Shown here: piece after piece, positions 1 to 11,304 of the stretch
Layout: every line of letters begins with the position of its first letter
Position numbering within the stretch: position 1 is the stretch's first letter
NCBI RefSeq assembly: GCF_024763615.1
Contig: NC_077222.1
Span: 100,907,417-100,971,416, forward strand
Length of the DNA stretch: 64,000 bases
Reading direction: 5' to 3'
Origin: Phlebotomus papatasi
Taxonomy: Eukaryota > Arthropoda > Insecta > Diptera > Psychodidae
Made by a program: the position numbers and the translations under genes
The notes under the pieces: model-generated
Told to the model about the DNA's origin: nothing
Seen by the model: the letters and a program-made list of their open reading frames with translations, nothing else
Database searches by the model: none

Positions 1-545
1 GGACCAAGTGGCAGCCGCTGCCACTTATCGAATTTTACATAATATTTTGATATTTTTAATTACATTTTAACATTCGGAGCTTTAGTCAGTTCTTTTCTGG
101 TGTCTGAACCAGAAATTTCATTTCTTTGGGTACTGTATCTAAAGATTTTTAACCATTCGATGTTGTCATCTTTATCAGAATCATGGAGTCAGGGAAAGTG
201 GTGTACCTTTTAATACGGCAGCCTTTGAATTTTTAATTTTTCTCTTATTTTTCAAAGGAAAAATTCTACTTTATGAACAATAGTTAATACTATTAACTAT
301 TTTCTATTAACTTCGCTTAACAAAATGGATTTTTAGCTTTGGGAAATAAGAAAAAATTGAAGCATTCTGATTTTGACGCATTTAAAGGTATGTCACTTTT
401 CCCTATATTTCATCTCAATAATTAGCAAAAACACTTTCAAACTGTTCTTTTAGGGCTTTTATACACTAACAATCAAGAAAATTACATCTGCAGAACGTCA
501 AACTCCCATATAAAATGCAAATGGCAGCAACTGCCACTTGGTCCT
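1..545. mobile_element. MITE-like element with palindromic ends
   Basis: The window opens with GGACCAAGTGGCAGCCGCTG and the inverted form closes at about 522-545 (GCCACTTGGTCC). Each end is itself a small palindrome (TGGCAGC-nn-GCTGCCA). The left end may continue outside the window. No protein coding capacity is seen inside. A second right-hand end of the same type lies at 707-737. Superfamily unknown. Confidence 0.6.
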
Positions 546-1378
546 TCCGAGTGCAGTTTTTTGTTTTTGCAATATATTTACACTAATATTTAATTTTTAT
601 TAAAAATTTTATAACGAAAAAATAGCTAGATAAATTCTGCACGCATTCAATCAGGCCTCCAGGCGAAATGATATATTCTTCACTATAAAAAATAACATTG
701 AAAACTAAATTGGCAGCGGCTGCCACTAGGGTCCTTCCAAGTGTTAAAATTAAAACACTCAGTATAATTTTTAGGCTTTTTATTCTGCACGTCTGCTCTC
801 TTCGGCGTTCAGTCTCAGTCTGTCGTCTGTCGTGCGCTCGTGAAATGCGCTCGTCCATGCTCGTCCGTCTGTGTCTCCACCTCGCGGAATATTTTTGCAA
901 ATACGTCCCGTCCGTTATATGTCCGTTGACCACATATTTAAAAAATACAAGAATTTCTAATTTTTAACCTATTCCTTACCATGGTATTATACATCATACG
1001 CAAATTGAGAAATTTTAGATTATTCATTCCTGGGCAATTTTTATCCGAATTGCTAACGGGAATGGATTTTTACTAATTTTTAGTTCTTCAATTACTTGGG
1101 AAAATAGTCCGACAGAAATGAAAATACATTTTGTTCAAGATTTTGTTATTGTTTTCTTGCTTCGCGGAAGGTGATGCAAAATTTTTGCTCAAAATGGAGG
1201 AAGCAAAATTCGACATCCCATCGAATTTGTTAAAATTGGGCTCTTTCCTCTTTCCTGATTTGAATTCTAGTTGCCAATTTGTGTTCTTGGATAGTTACTC
1301 TATCTAAATCAGTAAAGTTTGTAATTAATTAATGCACAGAATTTAAATTCCGTGACATTTTATATTATTTAAATTCAC
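546..1378. other. Intergenic, one extra MITE end
   Basis: Apart from a second copy of the palindromic MITE end at about 707-737 (GGCAGCGGCTGCCACTAGGG, then GTCCTTCC), I see only AT-rich sequence. The two ORFs of about 100 codons around 583-967 lie on opposite strands over a local GC-rich CGTCTGTC-type stretch and have no recognisable protein similarity. Confidence 0.4.
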
Positions 1379-2101
1379 CAGGAGTACAATGTTCATCAAG
1401 ACAATTCAGTTTGCCATGGTTTTGGCCAAATTAATAACTTCAAGCAAAAAAAACTCTTAAAAAGCCCGTGATATAGATTTTGAAAATGGTATGTACACTT
1501 CCCTTGAGGACAATAGGATCATATCTGACCCGGGGTTTTTCCGTGTTTTCACGCAATGGAAAATTTTTTTCCTCTCAGAACTATTAGGGTAAGTGTGCCA
1601 AATTTCGGCATAGTTGCATGCAAGCGCCAAAGTCTCAAGTTTTAAATGTAATATTTTAAATTTAAATTGATTTTTTTATTCTTTCTTCTGAAAGAGTGTT
1701 GTATGGAACCTTGTAAAGAGTTTACAGTCTTTATTTACTCTAAAATAATTCTTAATACATTTTAAAATGAATAAAAATGTAGACATAGCTTTGGTGCCCT
1801 ATTTCGGCCACCTTCATCCTCATAGTTCCTTGCCCTTCAGGAATTCTTCCAATGCCTTTTTCACGTCATCTCGTTTGTCGAAGCTACATTTTTCGTTATT
1901 CTTTTGCATTGTATAATCTCTAGAGTATGTAAAAACTAAAAATTCATGGAAATTCGAGGAACAAAAAAGGTGGCCGAAATTGCAAGCTGGCCGGAATTTG
2001 GCACACTTACCCTAGATGTAAGACCTTTTACTGATTTTGTTTATCGGTTTCATTTTTATTGCTGATTTTCGGTCAGCGAACATTGTCTCGTCGTTAAAGG
2101 G
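1379..2101. mobile_element. TTAA-flanked (piggyBac-like) element, truncated copy
   Basis: About 200 bp (1379-1580) closely match 38095-38290 inside the complete element at 37442-38359. The shared part includes the stretch with GTGATATAGATTTTGAAAATG and a degraded form of the GGGTCATATATGACCC palindrome. The right end reads inward from TTAA (2102-2105) as CCCTTTAACGACG on the minus strand. The left end is missing. The copy is split by another element at 1585-2014. TTAA targets and CCCTTT ends suggest piggyBac-type mobilisation; no transposase is visible. Confidence 0.55.
1585..2014. mobile_element. TAGGG-ended MITE nested in the element above
   Basis: TIR TAGGGTAAGTGTGCCAAATT at 1585 is answered by AATTTGGCACACTTACCCTA ending at 2014. 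The element is 430 bp. It interrupts a sequence that is continuous in the 38.1-38.3 kb relative, so it is the younger insertion. A TA target duplication is compatible (Tc1/mariner-like), but superfamily is inferred. Confidence 0.75.
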
Positions 2102-2559
2102 TTAATAGCTAGTTATTTCTTTTGAGGTAAATTATGTAATCATTACAATTTAAAATTTTGAATTTGAAAAAAATAATTTAAAAAAATACGTGAATTTCCA
2201 ATTTTTAATTATCATCCTAAAATCTTATTTTCCTATTTAAAAAAAATAGTAAATTTAGCTTAAATTTTAATACTTTTTCCAATATAATAATGAAATTTTA
2301 TATTTTTAAAATTATTCTATGCGTATTATTTCTGTATTAATTTTCCTGAATGCTTTTGCAAAAAATCGTGAAAGCATTCCACTAACCGTTAATGTTTAGA
2401 AAAATTTAAATTGAAAAAATGCTAACCGTGCTAGCAGACCCTCTAGCGGAATTCTACAGAAGTGCTTTTAGTAAACAAACTCATCACGCGTTTCCATATC
2501 GAAAAATCAACAATTTTCCGCAAAATTTCGAGAAATCTTAGAAATAATCACGCTAGAAA

Positions 2560-3112
2560 ATGTCCACAGAAACAGAACCGGTGGAAAAGGAAAAGAATGC
2601 AGCGAAGAACATAGGACACATGACGGAAAATGCTCTGAAAAGGCGAGAAAAACTCTTGGCGCTGAAGCGAAAGATAAACAAAGATGCTCCAGGAGCAGAA
2701 AATGGTCCTGAAAAGTAAGGATATCACTGCTGAAGCATAGCTTGGTGTACTCAAGGATCTTGTGGATTTCAGGAAACTCTTCCGGAACTATGAGTCTGAG
2801 GATCCGGCGATTGTGACGGAGAAAGCAGAGCCAGGATGCGTGGAGAATGAAGTTCAGGGGCAGCTGGAATCCATGAAGACGCCCATCGTGATCGACGAGA
2901 TAGACATTGCCAATTTAGCCCCAAGGAAACCCGATTGGGACCTCAAAAGAGACGTGGCCAAGAAATTGGAGATTCTAGAGCGAAGGACGCAGAAAGCTAT
3001 TGCTGAATTGATTCGGGAACGCCTGAAAACAGGAAAAGATCCGGAAGATTTCCTGCAGGCTGTCAATGCAGCCGCTGAGAGGGCTGCAGACAAATCGGAT
3101 GAAGATGAATAG
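2560..3112 (+). CDS. CCDC12: CCDC12/Cwf18-type pre-mRNA splicing factor
   Basis: Two exons, 2560-2714 and 2773-3112, joined over a 58-bp GTAAGG...TTTCAG intron with frame kept, give a 164-residue protein; human CCDC12 is about 166. The N-terminal part is a charged helix (ALKRREKLLALKRK). The C-terminal half carries the family signature: IANLAPRKPDWDLKRDVAKK followed by RRTQKAIAELIRERL. Family members are small components of the activated spliceosome (Cwf18 in fission yeast), so the product should be nuclear. The start is the first ATG after an AT-rich leader (CTAGAAAATG). The gene converges on SAS-6, with only 41 bp between the stop codons. Identity is confident from sequence; function is by family. 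Confidence 0.93.
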
Positions 3113-3117
3113 GGGAA

Positions 3118-3123
3118 TTTATT
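3118..3123 (-). terminator. Poly(A) signal AATAAA, SAS-6 side
   Basis: Minus-strand AATAAA lies 31 bp past the SAS-6 stop and only 6 bp beyond the CCDC12 stop. Use of this site would make the SAS-6 3' end run into the CCDC12 coding strand. Confidence 0.5.
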
Positions 3124-3153
3124 GAAAATAGAGGGGAAAAGGGGGATTTTTTC

Positions 3154-4613
3154 TTAAATTCTGTTTCTCTGGAGGAGGATATTAGGTTGTTTGGTGCCCA
3201 GGAGTTTGTGAGAGAGATCTCCGAGTTTCCGGGTGTATTTTTCTTCGATCGCATCGATTGCATCATGGAGATTTTCCATCGTTGTGGTCACTTCCTTTCC
3301 ATTTTCCGCGTAATCTTTCAATTTCTGCTCCATTGTCTTGAGAATTTCGCTGAATTTCCGGATTTCTTTGGATTTTTCCTCGATAATCCTTTCCTGCTTC
3401 GCTGTGAGTTCCTTCGTTGAGCACAATTTCTCTGTCAGAGAATCATTTTTCTTCCTCAGCTTCAGGATAATGGAGTTTGCCTTGCTGTTCTCTTCAGTGG
3501 CAATCTGCAGGGAGTTCCTCTTTGTCCTGCAGAGGCTCCTCTCGGCCTCCAGCTCAGCAGTGAGATCTGAGATCTGTTTCTCACAGCTCAGCACCTTTTC
3601 ACGCTGATCCTTTAGCTGCCTCTTGAGATCCATGGCATTGAGCTCCTGCTTTCGTCCCTTGCAAGCCACTTCACTGGCTGCTTCCTGGAGTTTTGCATTC
3701 TCCTCAGTCAAACGCCTGTTCTGACTCCTCAATCCTGCCAGTTCCATTGTCAGGGCTTCAATTTTAGCCGATTGGTCAGAGATTCCCTGATTCAGCCTGA
3801 AATTCTCTTTCTTCATCTGCTCCAGCTTCTCCAGGTTCTTCAAATTGATCTCCTGCAGCCTCTTTTCCTCACTCACCTTCTCCTTCTGAAGCTGCTGCAC
3901 TGCCTTCTTGAAATCCTCAATCTCCTCCGAAGTCTCCAGAAGGGCCTTCTGCCGCTCCTCCTGGAGTTTCTTCGGAAACTGATTCACTTCTCCCTGAAGC
4001 CTCACACAAATCTCTTCCCGCCGGGAGAGTTCATCCTTCAGAGCTCCCACTTGATCATTCAGCCCAGTTATCTGCTTCTGCAGCCCAGAATTCTTCTCAC
4101 TCAGATGATACAGGACAGTCTCCAGAGGAGCTTTCTCCACTGGCAAACTCAAATGCGTAAGATTCCTGAAGGATCTCCTCTCAAAAATATTCAGCCTGAA
4201 GCTACTATGATCACACTTTTCCAGAGAGACGGACAATTCACCCTTCCGGCAGGAAACCAGGATATTTATGAGATGATCAACAAATTCCTGGAATGTCACA
4301 TGAAGTGCCTGATCTGTCTTGATTTTCTCAAACGCCGCAGTGTCTACCGTTGAGATTGCCATCCAGGAATCATCACACAAACTCGTCAGCCTCAATTGCT
4401 GCGGAAAATTTAGGAATTTACACCTGGAAAGGGCATTTTCTCAGCATTTTTCCTCACCACCAAATTCAAGGAGTTTGCCTTCTCCACGCAAATGTGAAAT
4501 TGTCGTTGATCCTGCACCTCATACTCATGATAGCTCACGGAAATTGGTGTGCACTTGAAGATCTTCACAATGGAAATCCTATTTTGCTTCGTGGTAAAGT
4601 ATTTTTCACACAT
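3154..4613 (-). CDS. Sas-6: SAS-6 centriole assembly protein
   Basis: Two exons: 4613-4458 and 4398-3154, split by a 59-bp intron (donor GTGAGG, acceptor CCGCAG), phase 0, giving 466 residues. This is close to the usual insect SAS-6 length. Residues 1 to ~145 form the globular head: VSYHEYEVQDQRQFHICVEK, then AAFEKIKTDQALHVTFQEFV and the PISA-like FRLNIFERRSFRNLTHLSL. From ~150 to ~440 a long coiled coil with many Glu/Lys/Leu heptads follows, then a short basic tail. SAS-6 head-to-head contacts and coiled-coil dimers build the ninefold cartwheel of centrioles. The ORF reads on past the donor, so an unspliced view would misplace the junction; the GTGAGG donor restores the normal head-domain join (LNLV/QLRLTSL). 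Start ATG at 4613 is the first in frame. Expected in the cytoplasm and at centrioles. Confidence 0.93.
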
Positions 4614-4796
4614 TTTCCGCGGGAAATGCTAATAATTGCGAAAATGTAAACAAATTCCTTGTCACTGGAAATTCTAAACAAATTGCCATTGTTTCACGCT
4701 AGAGGGCAATATAGTAGCTGCTTTCCCGCCAAAAGTGTTCAGCATTACTCTTTCCGGACCACAAATCCAGCGAACGAATTCAACTCATTTTATTCT

Positions 4797-5460
4797 AGGT
4801 GTCTACACATTATAAGAAATTTCTATCAAAAATGAGCTTCAAGAAGTGTTCTTCAAGAAAATTGCCTACACATTGGTGAGAATTTTTGACAAAAAGATGG
4901 ATTTTTGAAGAAAATTTGTCTAACGGCGTTATCACACTTGCACATTAAAATTTTAATGTGATTCACATTAATTGTCGCTTATGAGCGTCCAAATATGTTA
5001 TTTGTGTCTTTGAGTCACTTAATATTTGGAGTTTTTCTATTTATTGATAAAGAAGTGGACTTGGCCTGCAAAAATAAGTTTAAATTTACCTAAAGCATAA
5101 ATATTTTTCACATTAAAAAATTAAAGAGAAAATCGCATTAATTTTTCCCATTAATGCTATAAATCAATTTATATCCAATTTTGCGGGCCAAGTCTACCTT
5201 TTTATCAACAAATAGATCAAATTTTGAATATAAAATGATTCAAACACACTAATTACACATTTGGACTCTCACCAGCAACAATTAATGTGAATCATATTAA
5301 AATTTTAATGTGCAAGTGTGATAACACAGTAATGTGTAGACAAATTTCTTCAAAAATCATATCCAATTGAAGGTAATTTCCATCAAAAAATTTTAGAAAG
5401 AAATTACCCGCTACACATTGGAATAAATTTCATCAGTCATTCTTGACAGAATTCTTGAAG
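4797..5460. repeat. CTACACATT-type inverted repeats around a younger MITE
   Basis: The motif CTACACATT followed by TTGG or similar recurs at about 4802, 4865 and 5411, with its inverse (AATGTGTAGACAAATTT) at 5331. These halves flank the TAA-target MITE at 4924-5329. The same family is seen intact and short at 48045-48182 (GGCGTCTACACATTAGGAG ... AATGTGTAGAGGCC). Confidence 0.5.
4924..5329. mobile_element. MITE with TAA target duplication, copy 1
   Basis: The element is 406 bp, flanked by TAA on both sides (4921-4923 and 5330-5332). TIRs begin CGGCGTTATCACACTTGCAC and, inverted at the right, CTGTGTTATCACACTTGCAC. The arms are long, so the whole element can fold back. Copies 2 (15854-16249) and 3 (36032-36429) also lie between TAA trinucleotides. 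A 3-bp TAA duplication is typical of PIF/Harbinger; that assignment is inference. Confidence 0.82.
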
Positions 5461-5554
5461 GAAACCATCACGATTCAAGATTGTTTTTCACGAAAATTTG
5501 TTATTTTCTGTTGGAAAAAGTGAGAAAAACGTTTGGTGAAGTTCATTGGGATAG

Positions 5555-5774
5555 TAGGGGAATGTGGGCATGGTTCGCACAGAGTGAACCTTCAAACGAT
5601 GCGAATTTTCTCTTTGTTTGCAAAGATTTGGTTTACTATTTTTCATCTCGTCTTGTAAGGTTAATAATCAATTATCGTATGGGTAAGATGTGACGACCTA
5701 GCTCTTTGCAAACAAAGAGAAAATTCGCATCGTTTGAAGGTTCACTCTGTGCGAACCATGCCTACATTCCCCTA
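5555..5774. mobile_element. TAGGG-ended fold-back MITE
   Basis: Arms of about 70 bp at 5555-5628 and 5705-5774 are near-perfect inverted copies (TAGGGGAATGTGGGCATGG ... CCATGCCTACATTCCCCTA). The spacer is about 75 bp. No coding capacity. Confidence 0.78.
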
Positions 5775-5792
5775 TTTAGTCACTGTAGTATA

Positions 5793-7266
5793 TAGGGGGA
5801 GGCTTTGATTGTTCGCACATACGCTACTTTCAGACACTTCATATTTCTCCCATATTCCTTTATGAATCTCACATATGGCTATATATTTCAATAGCTAGAC
5901 TTAAATCCCATCTTTCCTGAAAAAATTGAGAGTCTAATCCTTTTTTCCTAGTTTCAGGAAGCAAAAAATAAAAACAGGTCCAAAACTGTAATTTTGCTGT
6001 GTAATATTTCATACGATTGTGCACAATTAATAATCACTTTTCTGAAAAACTACTATCACAGAGGGTAGAAGGGTTATTAGGGATCAGATTTATGTAAAAA
6101 TCTTTTAGACTGAACAGGCACTTTTTGTGGGTGGAACAAAATTCACAAACTTGACTCAGATTCATCGATCGCACATAGAAGACATGGCTTCTCTCACATT
6201 TTCCAAGAAACTTCATTTTAGATGCGATCCCTCATATTCACATCTATTGTAATATACCGATTTGATCCACCACTAAAAAGGAAAACTTAAAAATCGTAAA
6301 GTTGATAAACAAGAAGTAATTTGACTCAAATAAGCTGCAGTTGAGTAATTATTGAGCAATTTTGCATTTCTTTGATATAAAAATATTTTTCAAGCTTGCA
6401 CAAACTGAATGTGCAATGAAAGAATCACATCTGCAATAAGATCATACAGTTTACAACTGGATTTTTGACAATCTTTGACATAACCTCACTTTTGTGTTGT
6501 TTTTCAAGTCAAACAAAAAAAATTGTCCGTGAGAAGCTGTTTTGTGAAAATTTTAGCCTGTTCACCTGCTGAAGCTCAATATCTGTGCTAAATCCCGATT
6601 CCGGTAGCTGCAGGAACAGAGAAATCTTCAATGATGCGCATTCAAACGTTTTTGTGCATATCCGGCTCCGTGGAGGAATGGTGGAATCTTGTGTGGTCTT
6701 CTCGCTTGCAGAGTTTTAGTCAATTTTTAGCTTTAAAAACTTATTAATTCGTGTAAATTTGGTGATATTTGGACATTTCAAGAAAGTATTCATCAGATTT
6801 AACCGTTTCCGGAGTCAAATTCTCGTAGAATCAAGCTAAAAAATGGTTTTTAGTGTCAATAAAACATCTCTCAGAAAAGTTCCAAAAAAGTGATATTAAA
6901 ATGTTTTATTCCTTATAAAAATAGTTTAATCAAGTAGATTAGAGTTCCCTTTAAACAATGATGTGCAACTTTTAGTGTCCGGTGCAAAATTTACGGTGAA
7001 AATGGGGTGTTCAATGATGGCGTGAATCGTGTGCGAAAATAGAAACTTGATTCATCTATCGGACAAATCGCCATTAAATTTTCATTTTCCTCTGGAGGAA
7101 AATCTAAGGATTTCCTGGGATTTTGTGTGGAGGGATTATGAACCTTATAAGTAAGACATTTTTTTTGGCATATAGTTGAAGAATTCATACGGTTTGCATG
7201 ATAGTCAGAAAAAATCATTGAACTTGAGCATCATTTTTGTGTGCGAAAGTTCAAAGCCTCCCCCTA
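5793..7266. mobile_element. 1.47-kb TAGGGGG-ended element
   Basis: TIR TAGGGGGAGGCTTTGATTG (then TTCGCACA) at 5793 is answered by TTCAAAGCCTCCCCCTA ending at 7266. No transposase ORF is seen; the longest ORFs inside are under 80 codons. End fragments of the same family occur near 16990-17093 and, degraded, at about 35972-36025. Confidence 0.6.
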
Positions 7267-7558
7267 CATTCTGGCGTATTTCAAAAATTATTTCATAAAT
7301 TGACTCCCAAATGTAGGCAAATTTTCATAATTGTATATGCATAATTCCGACAGGTGTATATGGTGTATATGTGTATAATCCCGATGTCGCTATCTGCCGA
7401 TATCGTGGATGTGATTTCCCCTTTTTTGCGCTCTCTTTTTCTTCGCGATCTATTTCACAATCTTATTCTGTTCTTGAATCTTAAAGTGTTCGGACGGTGT
7501 TTTTTCCTAGTTGGAATATTACTTTGATTCAATTCGAACGTGCGCATAAAAAATCAGG

Positions 7559-8139
7559 ATGTCTATGGTAAGATTTTCAGCCATAATTGCGCTTCAATAA
7601 AATCATTAAAATTGTGCAATTTCGTTTTTCCAGGGAAAAGGATACATGAATTGCTGGACGGATGGCTGCTGCCTCGGTAATGGGCTTTCCGCAGGAAGGG
7701 GAGTCTTCTTCGGTGACAACCATCAATGGAATGTCTGGGAGAAGGCTTCTGGGGCCCCCACAAATACCATCGCAGAGATCCAGGCGGCTCGTCGTGCCAT
7801 TGAGATCGCAAAGAGGAACGGAGTGAGGAAGCTGAGGATCTATTGTGACTCCCTTCAGGTCATTGAGGCTGTTAAGTTGTGGATTCCCAATTGGAAGATG
7901 AATGGTTGGAGGACTACAGATGGTCATGAGGTTATCAATAAGAAGGATTATATGGATCTGGACCAAGCGCTGGATGGCACCATTGCTGTGGAATTGGTAA
8001 GATATTCTCTATTCTACTTTGTCTTTTTTCCAATCATCATAGAAAATTTTCTTCTCAGAAACATGTGGCAGCCCACAGTGGAGATTATGGGAATAACCAG
8101 GCGGATCGCTTGGCTAGGAAAGGAGCCGAATTGCGCTAA
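7559..8139 (+). CDS. RNase H1-like ribonuclease, catalytic domain only
   Basis: Three exons, 7559-7567, 7634-7996 and 8059-8139, join in frame (phase 0 at both junctions) to 150 residues. The first exon encodes only M-S-M. The RNase H fold is complete, with the DEDD active site visible: D13 (WTDG), E51 (TIAEIQAA), D75 (IYCDS) and D140 (NNQADRLA), plus H130 in AAHSGDYG. The enzyme would cut RNA in RNA/DNA hybrids. Unlike the full-length gene at 13331-14290 it lacks the N-terminal hybrid-binding domain and any targeting peptide. Its intron positions also differ: there is one in VEL/KHVAAHSG and none at the tryptophan after FFGDDHP. It therefore looks like an old duplicate rather than a recent copy or a processed retrocopy. 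AATAAA lies at 8265-8270. The tiny first exon is the least certain part. Expression is not shown by sequence, but no disabling change is seen. Confidence 0.85.
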
Positions 8140-8264
8140 AATTCTGCTTAAATGCCCACGTCGACTGCATGCTTTTTAGCTTCCTTTCAGTGAATTTAAT
8201 TTTCCTTTGGCTAAATCCGTGGGCTGTTTTTTAATAATTTCACTTGCAGTGTATTGAATTACAA

Positions 8265-8270
8265 AATAAA
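8265..8270 (+). terminator. Poly(A) signal AATAAA of the short RNase H gene
   Basis: First AATAAA downstream of the stop, about 125 bp after it, which is a normal 3' UTR length. Confidence 0.5.
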
Positions 8271-8503
8271 GTTCTTCAGAATTTAATTTACAATTGTATT
8301 TTTTCTTTATTTTTCCAGGAAATTGATTAAAAAAAGATTGCATCTTGTCTGCATTTAATGATTCATTTTTTTAATCAATTTCTTGGTAAAAAAAAAGCGC
8401 GAAAAGGAAGTGGTTTCTAGTGCTCGTTGTTCATGTTCACATTCACAGCTATTGAAATTGAAATATAGTAAGAGAGTAAGGACGGACAGGTGATTTACTT
8501 TTA

Positions 8504-8737
8504 CAGTAGACTCTCTCTCAATCGGGAATATGGGGCAAAATGTCATCCGGTTTAGCGATAGAATTGAGCGTCAAAGCCTTTGTAAATTCCACAAAAAGCG
8601 CTCAATTATAATGAATCACGATAAAATAGGAAGAACTACAGCGAATTTGAGCAAATTACCTTCATAATTAAACGTGAAAATTGTCAACAAAATTTGTCGC
8701 CCGATTGAGAAAGAGCCGATTGAGCGAGAGTCTACTG
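8504..8737. mobile_element. pogo-like MITE (CAGTAGACTCTC ends), copy a
   Basis: TIRs CAGTAGACTCTCTCTCAATC and, inverted at the right, CAGTAGACTCTCGCTCAATC. TA on both sides (8502-8503, 8738-8739) fits a TA target duplication. The 5'-CAGTA start and TA target resemble pogo/Tigger elements (inference). Relatives at 26260-26362 and 59323-59640. Confidence 0.75.
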
Positions 8738-9093
8738 TAACTCTTTCGTCTCCTTTGGGACTCTGGGTACCCATGGAAAAAATATTTTTTTTTAGACTAT
8801 TTAGAATAGACAAAAAACCAATTCTTGTGGATGAGTACAAACTATAAGGATGTCCAAATCTAGGATATTTTTTGCAGCATCCCAATTAACTCCTGAGCTA
8901 AGATATTCTTGGTCAAAAATCGTGAATTTTCGATTTTCTGCTTCCTTGCACATATTGTGACTTTTTTCATATTTCTAGACCCGAATAAGGAAAAACCTCT
9001 CGGGGCCAATAAATATGATAACTAACAATTACAGATTACATAAATTCGAAAAACAATTTTTTCATAAATTTTCAAAAAACTTGTTCAAACTTG

Positions 9094-9631
9094 ATGGGAA
9101 CTCTCGTCCGCATAAATCTAGAGGTCAAATGTAAGGTTATCCCGCCAATGCCCGCCATTTGCTTTTTGACACCAACCTTGCAAGAAAATTCCAAGCGGGA
9201 GCGAAATTTTTGCCAATATGGCCGATAATTTTGACATTTAGCAGCTAGGGAGATTGCTTTCAGGGAAGTTTTTCCTATTCTTCCAGATTTTGGTGAATTC
9301 TGATTGTCCAGGAAGTGTTTTTTTTTGGCTCTTGAGAAAGCTTAATGTGTCTGCAATAACATCGTTTTGAGAGAAATGTGTGTTAAAGTGTTATTCTGTG
9401 AAATATTTTGAGGAATCTGTTGGCAAGCAGGAGCTGGGTGTCTTTTTTAGCACTTCCTGGACATCCCACAAGATACTGGTCAATAATTCTTCTTGTTTTA
9501 GTGGTCAACATTTTAAAGGAGTCATTTGACAAGCAAAAATACTTCACAAAATTGATATTATTGGCTTTTGGAAAACTGAAGTTTGTCCAAGTTTGTATCC
9601 TTTGCGTTCTTTAGGGGACGAGAGTTCCCAT
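9094..9631. mobile_element. TIR element, 16-bp ends
   Basis: ATGGGAACTCTCGTCC at 9094-9109 and its exact inverse GGACGAGAGTTCCCAT at 9616-9631 enclose 538 bp. No protein similarity was recognised inside; the 68-codon ORF at 9408-9614 has no familiar motif. Confidence 0.45.
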
Positions 9632-9973
9632 GAGTTTTCCAATTTCCCAGAGGCGGAGAAAATTCTTTCTCTACAAAAGTATCATATTTGACCAGTAAGA
9701 CTTACAATAAAGTGAGTTTTACTGAAATTCGTTCGCTGGATATGTTGTGGTCCGGAAAGAGATATACGGGAAACCGGGGCACCTTTGAATTGGCACACTT
9801 GGGCTTTCTGTTATTAGGTGATATTTTTAACAATTATTGTAGTAACCCGACTTTGAGGGTTACTTTCAATGACAATTTCATCATCCTAAGATTTTTCTAG
9901 AAATATAACTTCCAGAAACAATTCAGATCAAAACAGGAAATAATTGACAAAAAATATATGATTAAAAAGTATT

Positions 9974-10316
9974 TGTCACACCATAAGTGTGAAGTAATTA
10001 AATAGAGGCGACACTCTTATCTCAAAATGATGGTGCGGAGTCTGAACACCGCCAAAAATGAAAGCAAATTGTGGTGCAGATTGAGCACCCGGAATAAAAT
10101 AAAATGATAATAGTGGAGCCTCCGAAAAATAGTCACAACATTGCCGAAATTATTAATTATTGGAAAAATAATAAAAGAGGGTGAGCTGGAATGAATAATT
10201 AGTCTACTCAGTCTACTCAGTCCACTCAGTGAGTACTGATATCATCCATGTACGGAATTTAAGTCGAGAAATAAATCCTCAGTCACTCTCACTAAGGGTT
10301 TTATTATGTTGTGACA
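9974..10316. repeat. Candidate LTR
   Basis: The 343-bp segment starts TGTCACA and ends TGTGACA, i.e. TG...CA with 7-bp inverted ends as in LTRs. It contains an AATAAA at about 10270. No second copy, clear primer-binding site or matching target duplication was found, so this could be chance. Downstream, 10317-10680 holds only an unidentified 65-codon minus-strand ORF. Confidence 0.3.
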
Positions 10317-10689
10317 GTGTCTTGATTATTCTTCACAAACCCACCACTGCACTACATTATAATTATCACAAATCATGCCCTCAGATCAGCTCCAAACTTT
10401 GCCAAAATCTGTTTGACCACTTCCTGATCACGAAGGCTAAGAAACGTTCCTGGCCGGAACTTAATATCTGCCGAACTAAGAAAGATATCTATTTGGGGTT
10501 TTCGGCAAAAGTTCTCTATCTGGTGAAAATTGCAACTTGGTGTATTGACCTTCCACCTCCCTTCCATCATTTTGGATACCCCTCTTTTTTGCTACATTAA
10601 ATTAATTTAATTTTGGCTACATTTAATGCCATCTTAGAATAATAATCAAAATGTTGTAAGGTAAATTAAGCTAATTCAAAACCTGCTTC

Positions 10690-11262
10690 AATTGCTTGAA
10701 TGGAAGATCACTAGTGCAAAGTTATTTTGGCTATCAAGACGTCAATCATCTTTGTCTCTGCATTGCAAAGTTTTGATCTATAATATGATCCTCAAACCCG
10801 TTTGGATGTACGCTGCTCCTATCTGGGGATGCGCTGCGAATACCCTAATTGATAAACTGCAATCTTTTCAGTCCAACTGACTAAGGAAAGCCATTGGTGC
10901 TCCGTGGTATATTACAAATCACTGCATTCATCGCGATTTAAGGATGGATACAGTAAGGGAGTCTATCTCTGAAGCAGCTGTGAAATTCAACGCACGTATC
11001 CGGGTTCATCCGAATCCCCTTGTAACAAAAGTGTATCATAATTGTGACTTTAGAAGACTGAACAAAGTAGATTCTGGCCAGGTGATGTGTAGGCTGTGTA
11101 GGTGGCCTAAGTGATTTTTTTTCTGTTTTTTTTTTTTTAATTTATAGAAGTGATTTTTTTCCTCTAAGTCTGAGCATTGGCCCCGTCTTCAGCAGATTCT
11201 TCTAACACGAGGCACCTTGTAATGATTACATTGTAATACCAAATAAAGTATCTCGATACGAT
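10690..11262 (+). pseudogene. Jockey-like non-LTR retrotransposon, 3' remnant
   Basis: Translation gives the C-terminal end of a Jockey-clade reverse transcriptase: LLIYNMILKPVWMYAAPIWG, then after an in-frame TGA stop RKAIGAPWYITNHCIHRDL and a histidine/asparagine motif VHPN. The coding part ends near 11110. The non-coding tail at 11183-11262 (CAGATTCTTC ... ATCTCGATACGAT) leads into a TAA microsatellite at 11263-11305. It is 5'-truncated and has at least one stop, so it is dead. The tail is shared with the SINE at 36480-36735. Confidence 0.82.
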
Positions 11263-11263
11263 A

Positions 11264-11304
<41 letters not shown>

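Larger units (their letters stand above)
4614..7558. other. Intergenic block of nested inverted-repeat elements
   Basis: No gene is recognised between SAS-6 and the RNase H-like gene. The stretch is almost fully accounted for by the elements at 4797-5460, 4924-5329, 5555-5774 and 5793-7266. The last ~290 bp should hold the RNase H-like promoter; no TATA box is obvious. Confidence 0.5.

Noticed and set aside
3772..4353. 193-codon plus-strand ORF
   Set aside because: Antisense shadow of the SAS-6 coiled coil (leucine-rich from Glu/Lys codons).
10373..10570. 65-codon minus-strand ORF ending in a protein-like string (SSADIKFRPGTFLSLRDQEV)
   Set aside because: It looks coding-like, but I could not place it in any family, and no neighbouring exon was found.
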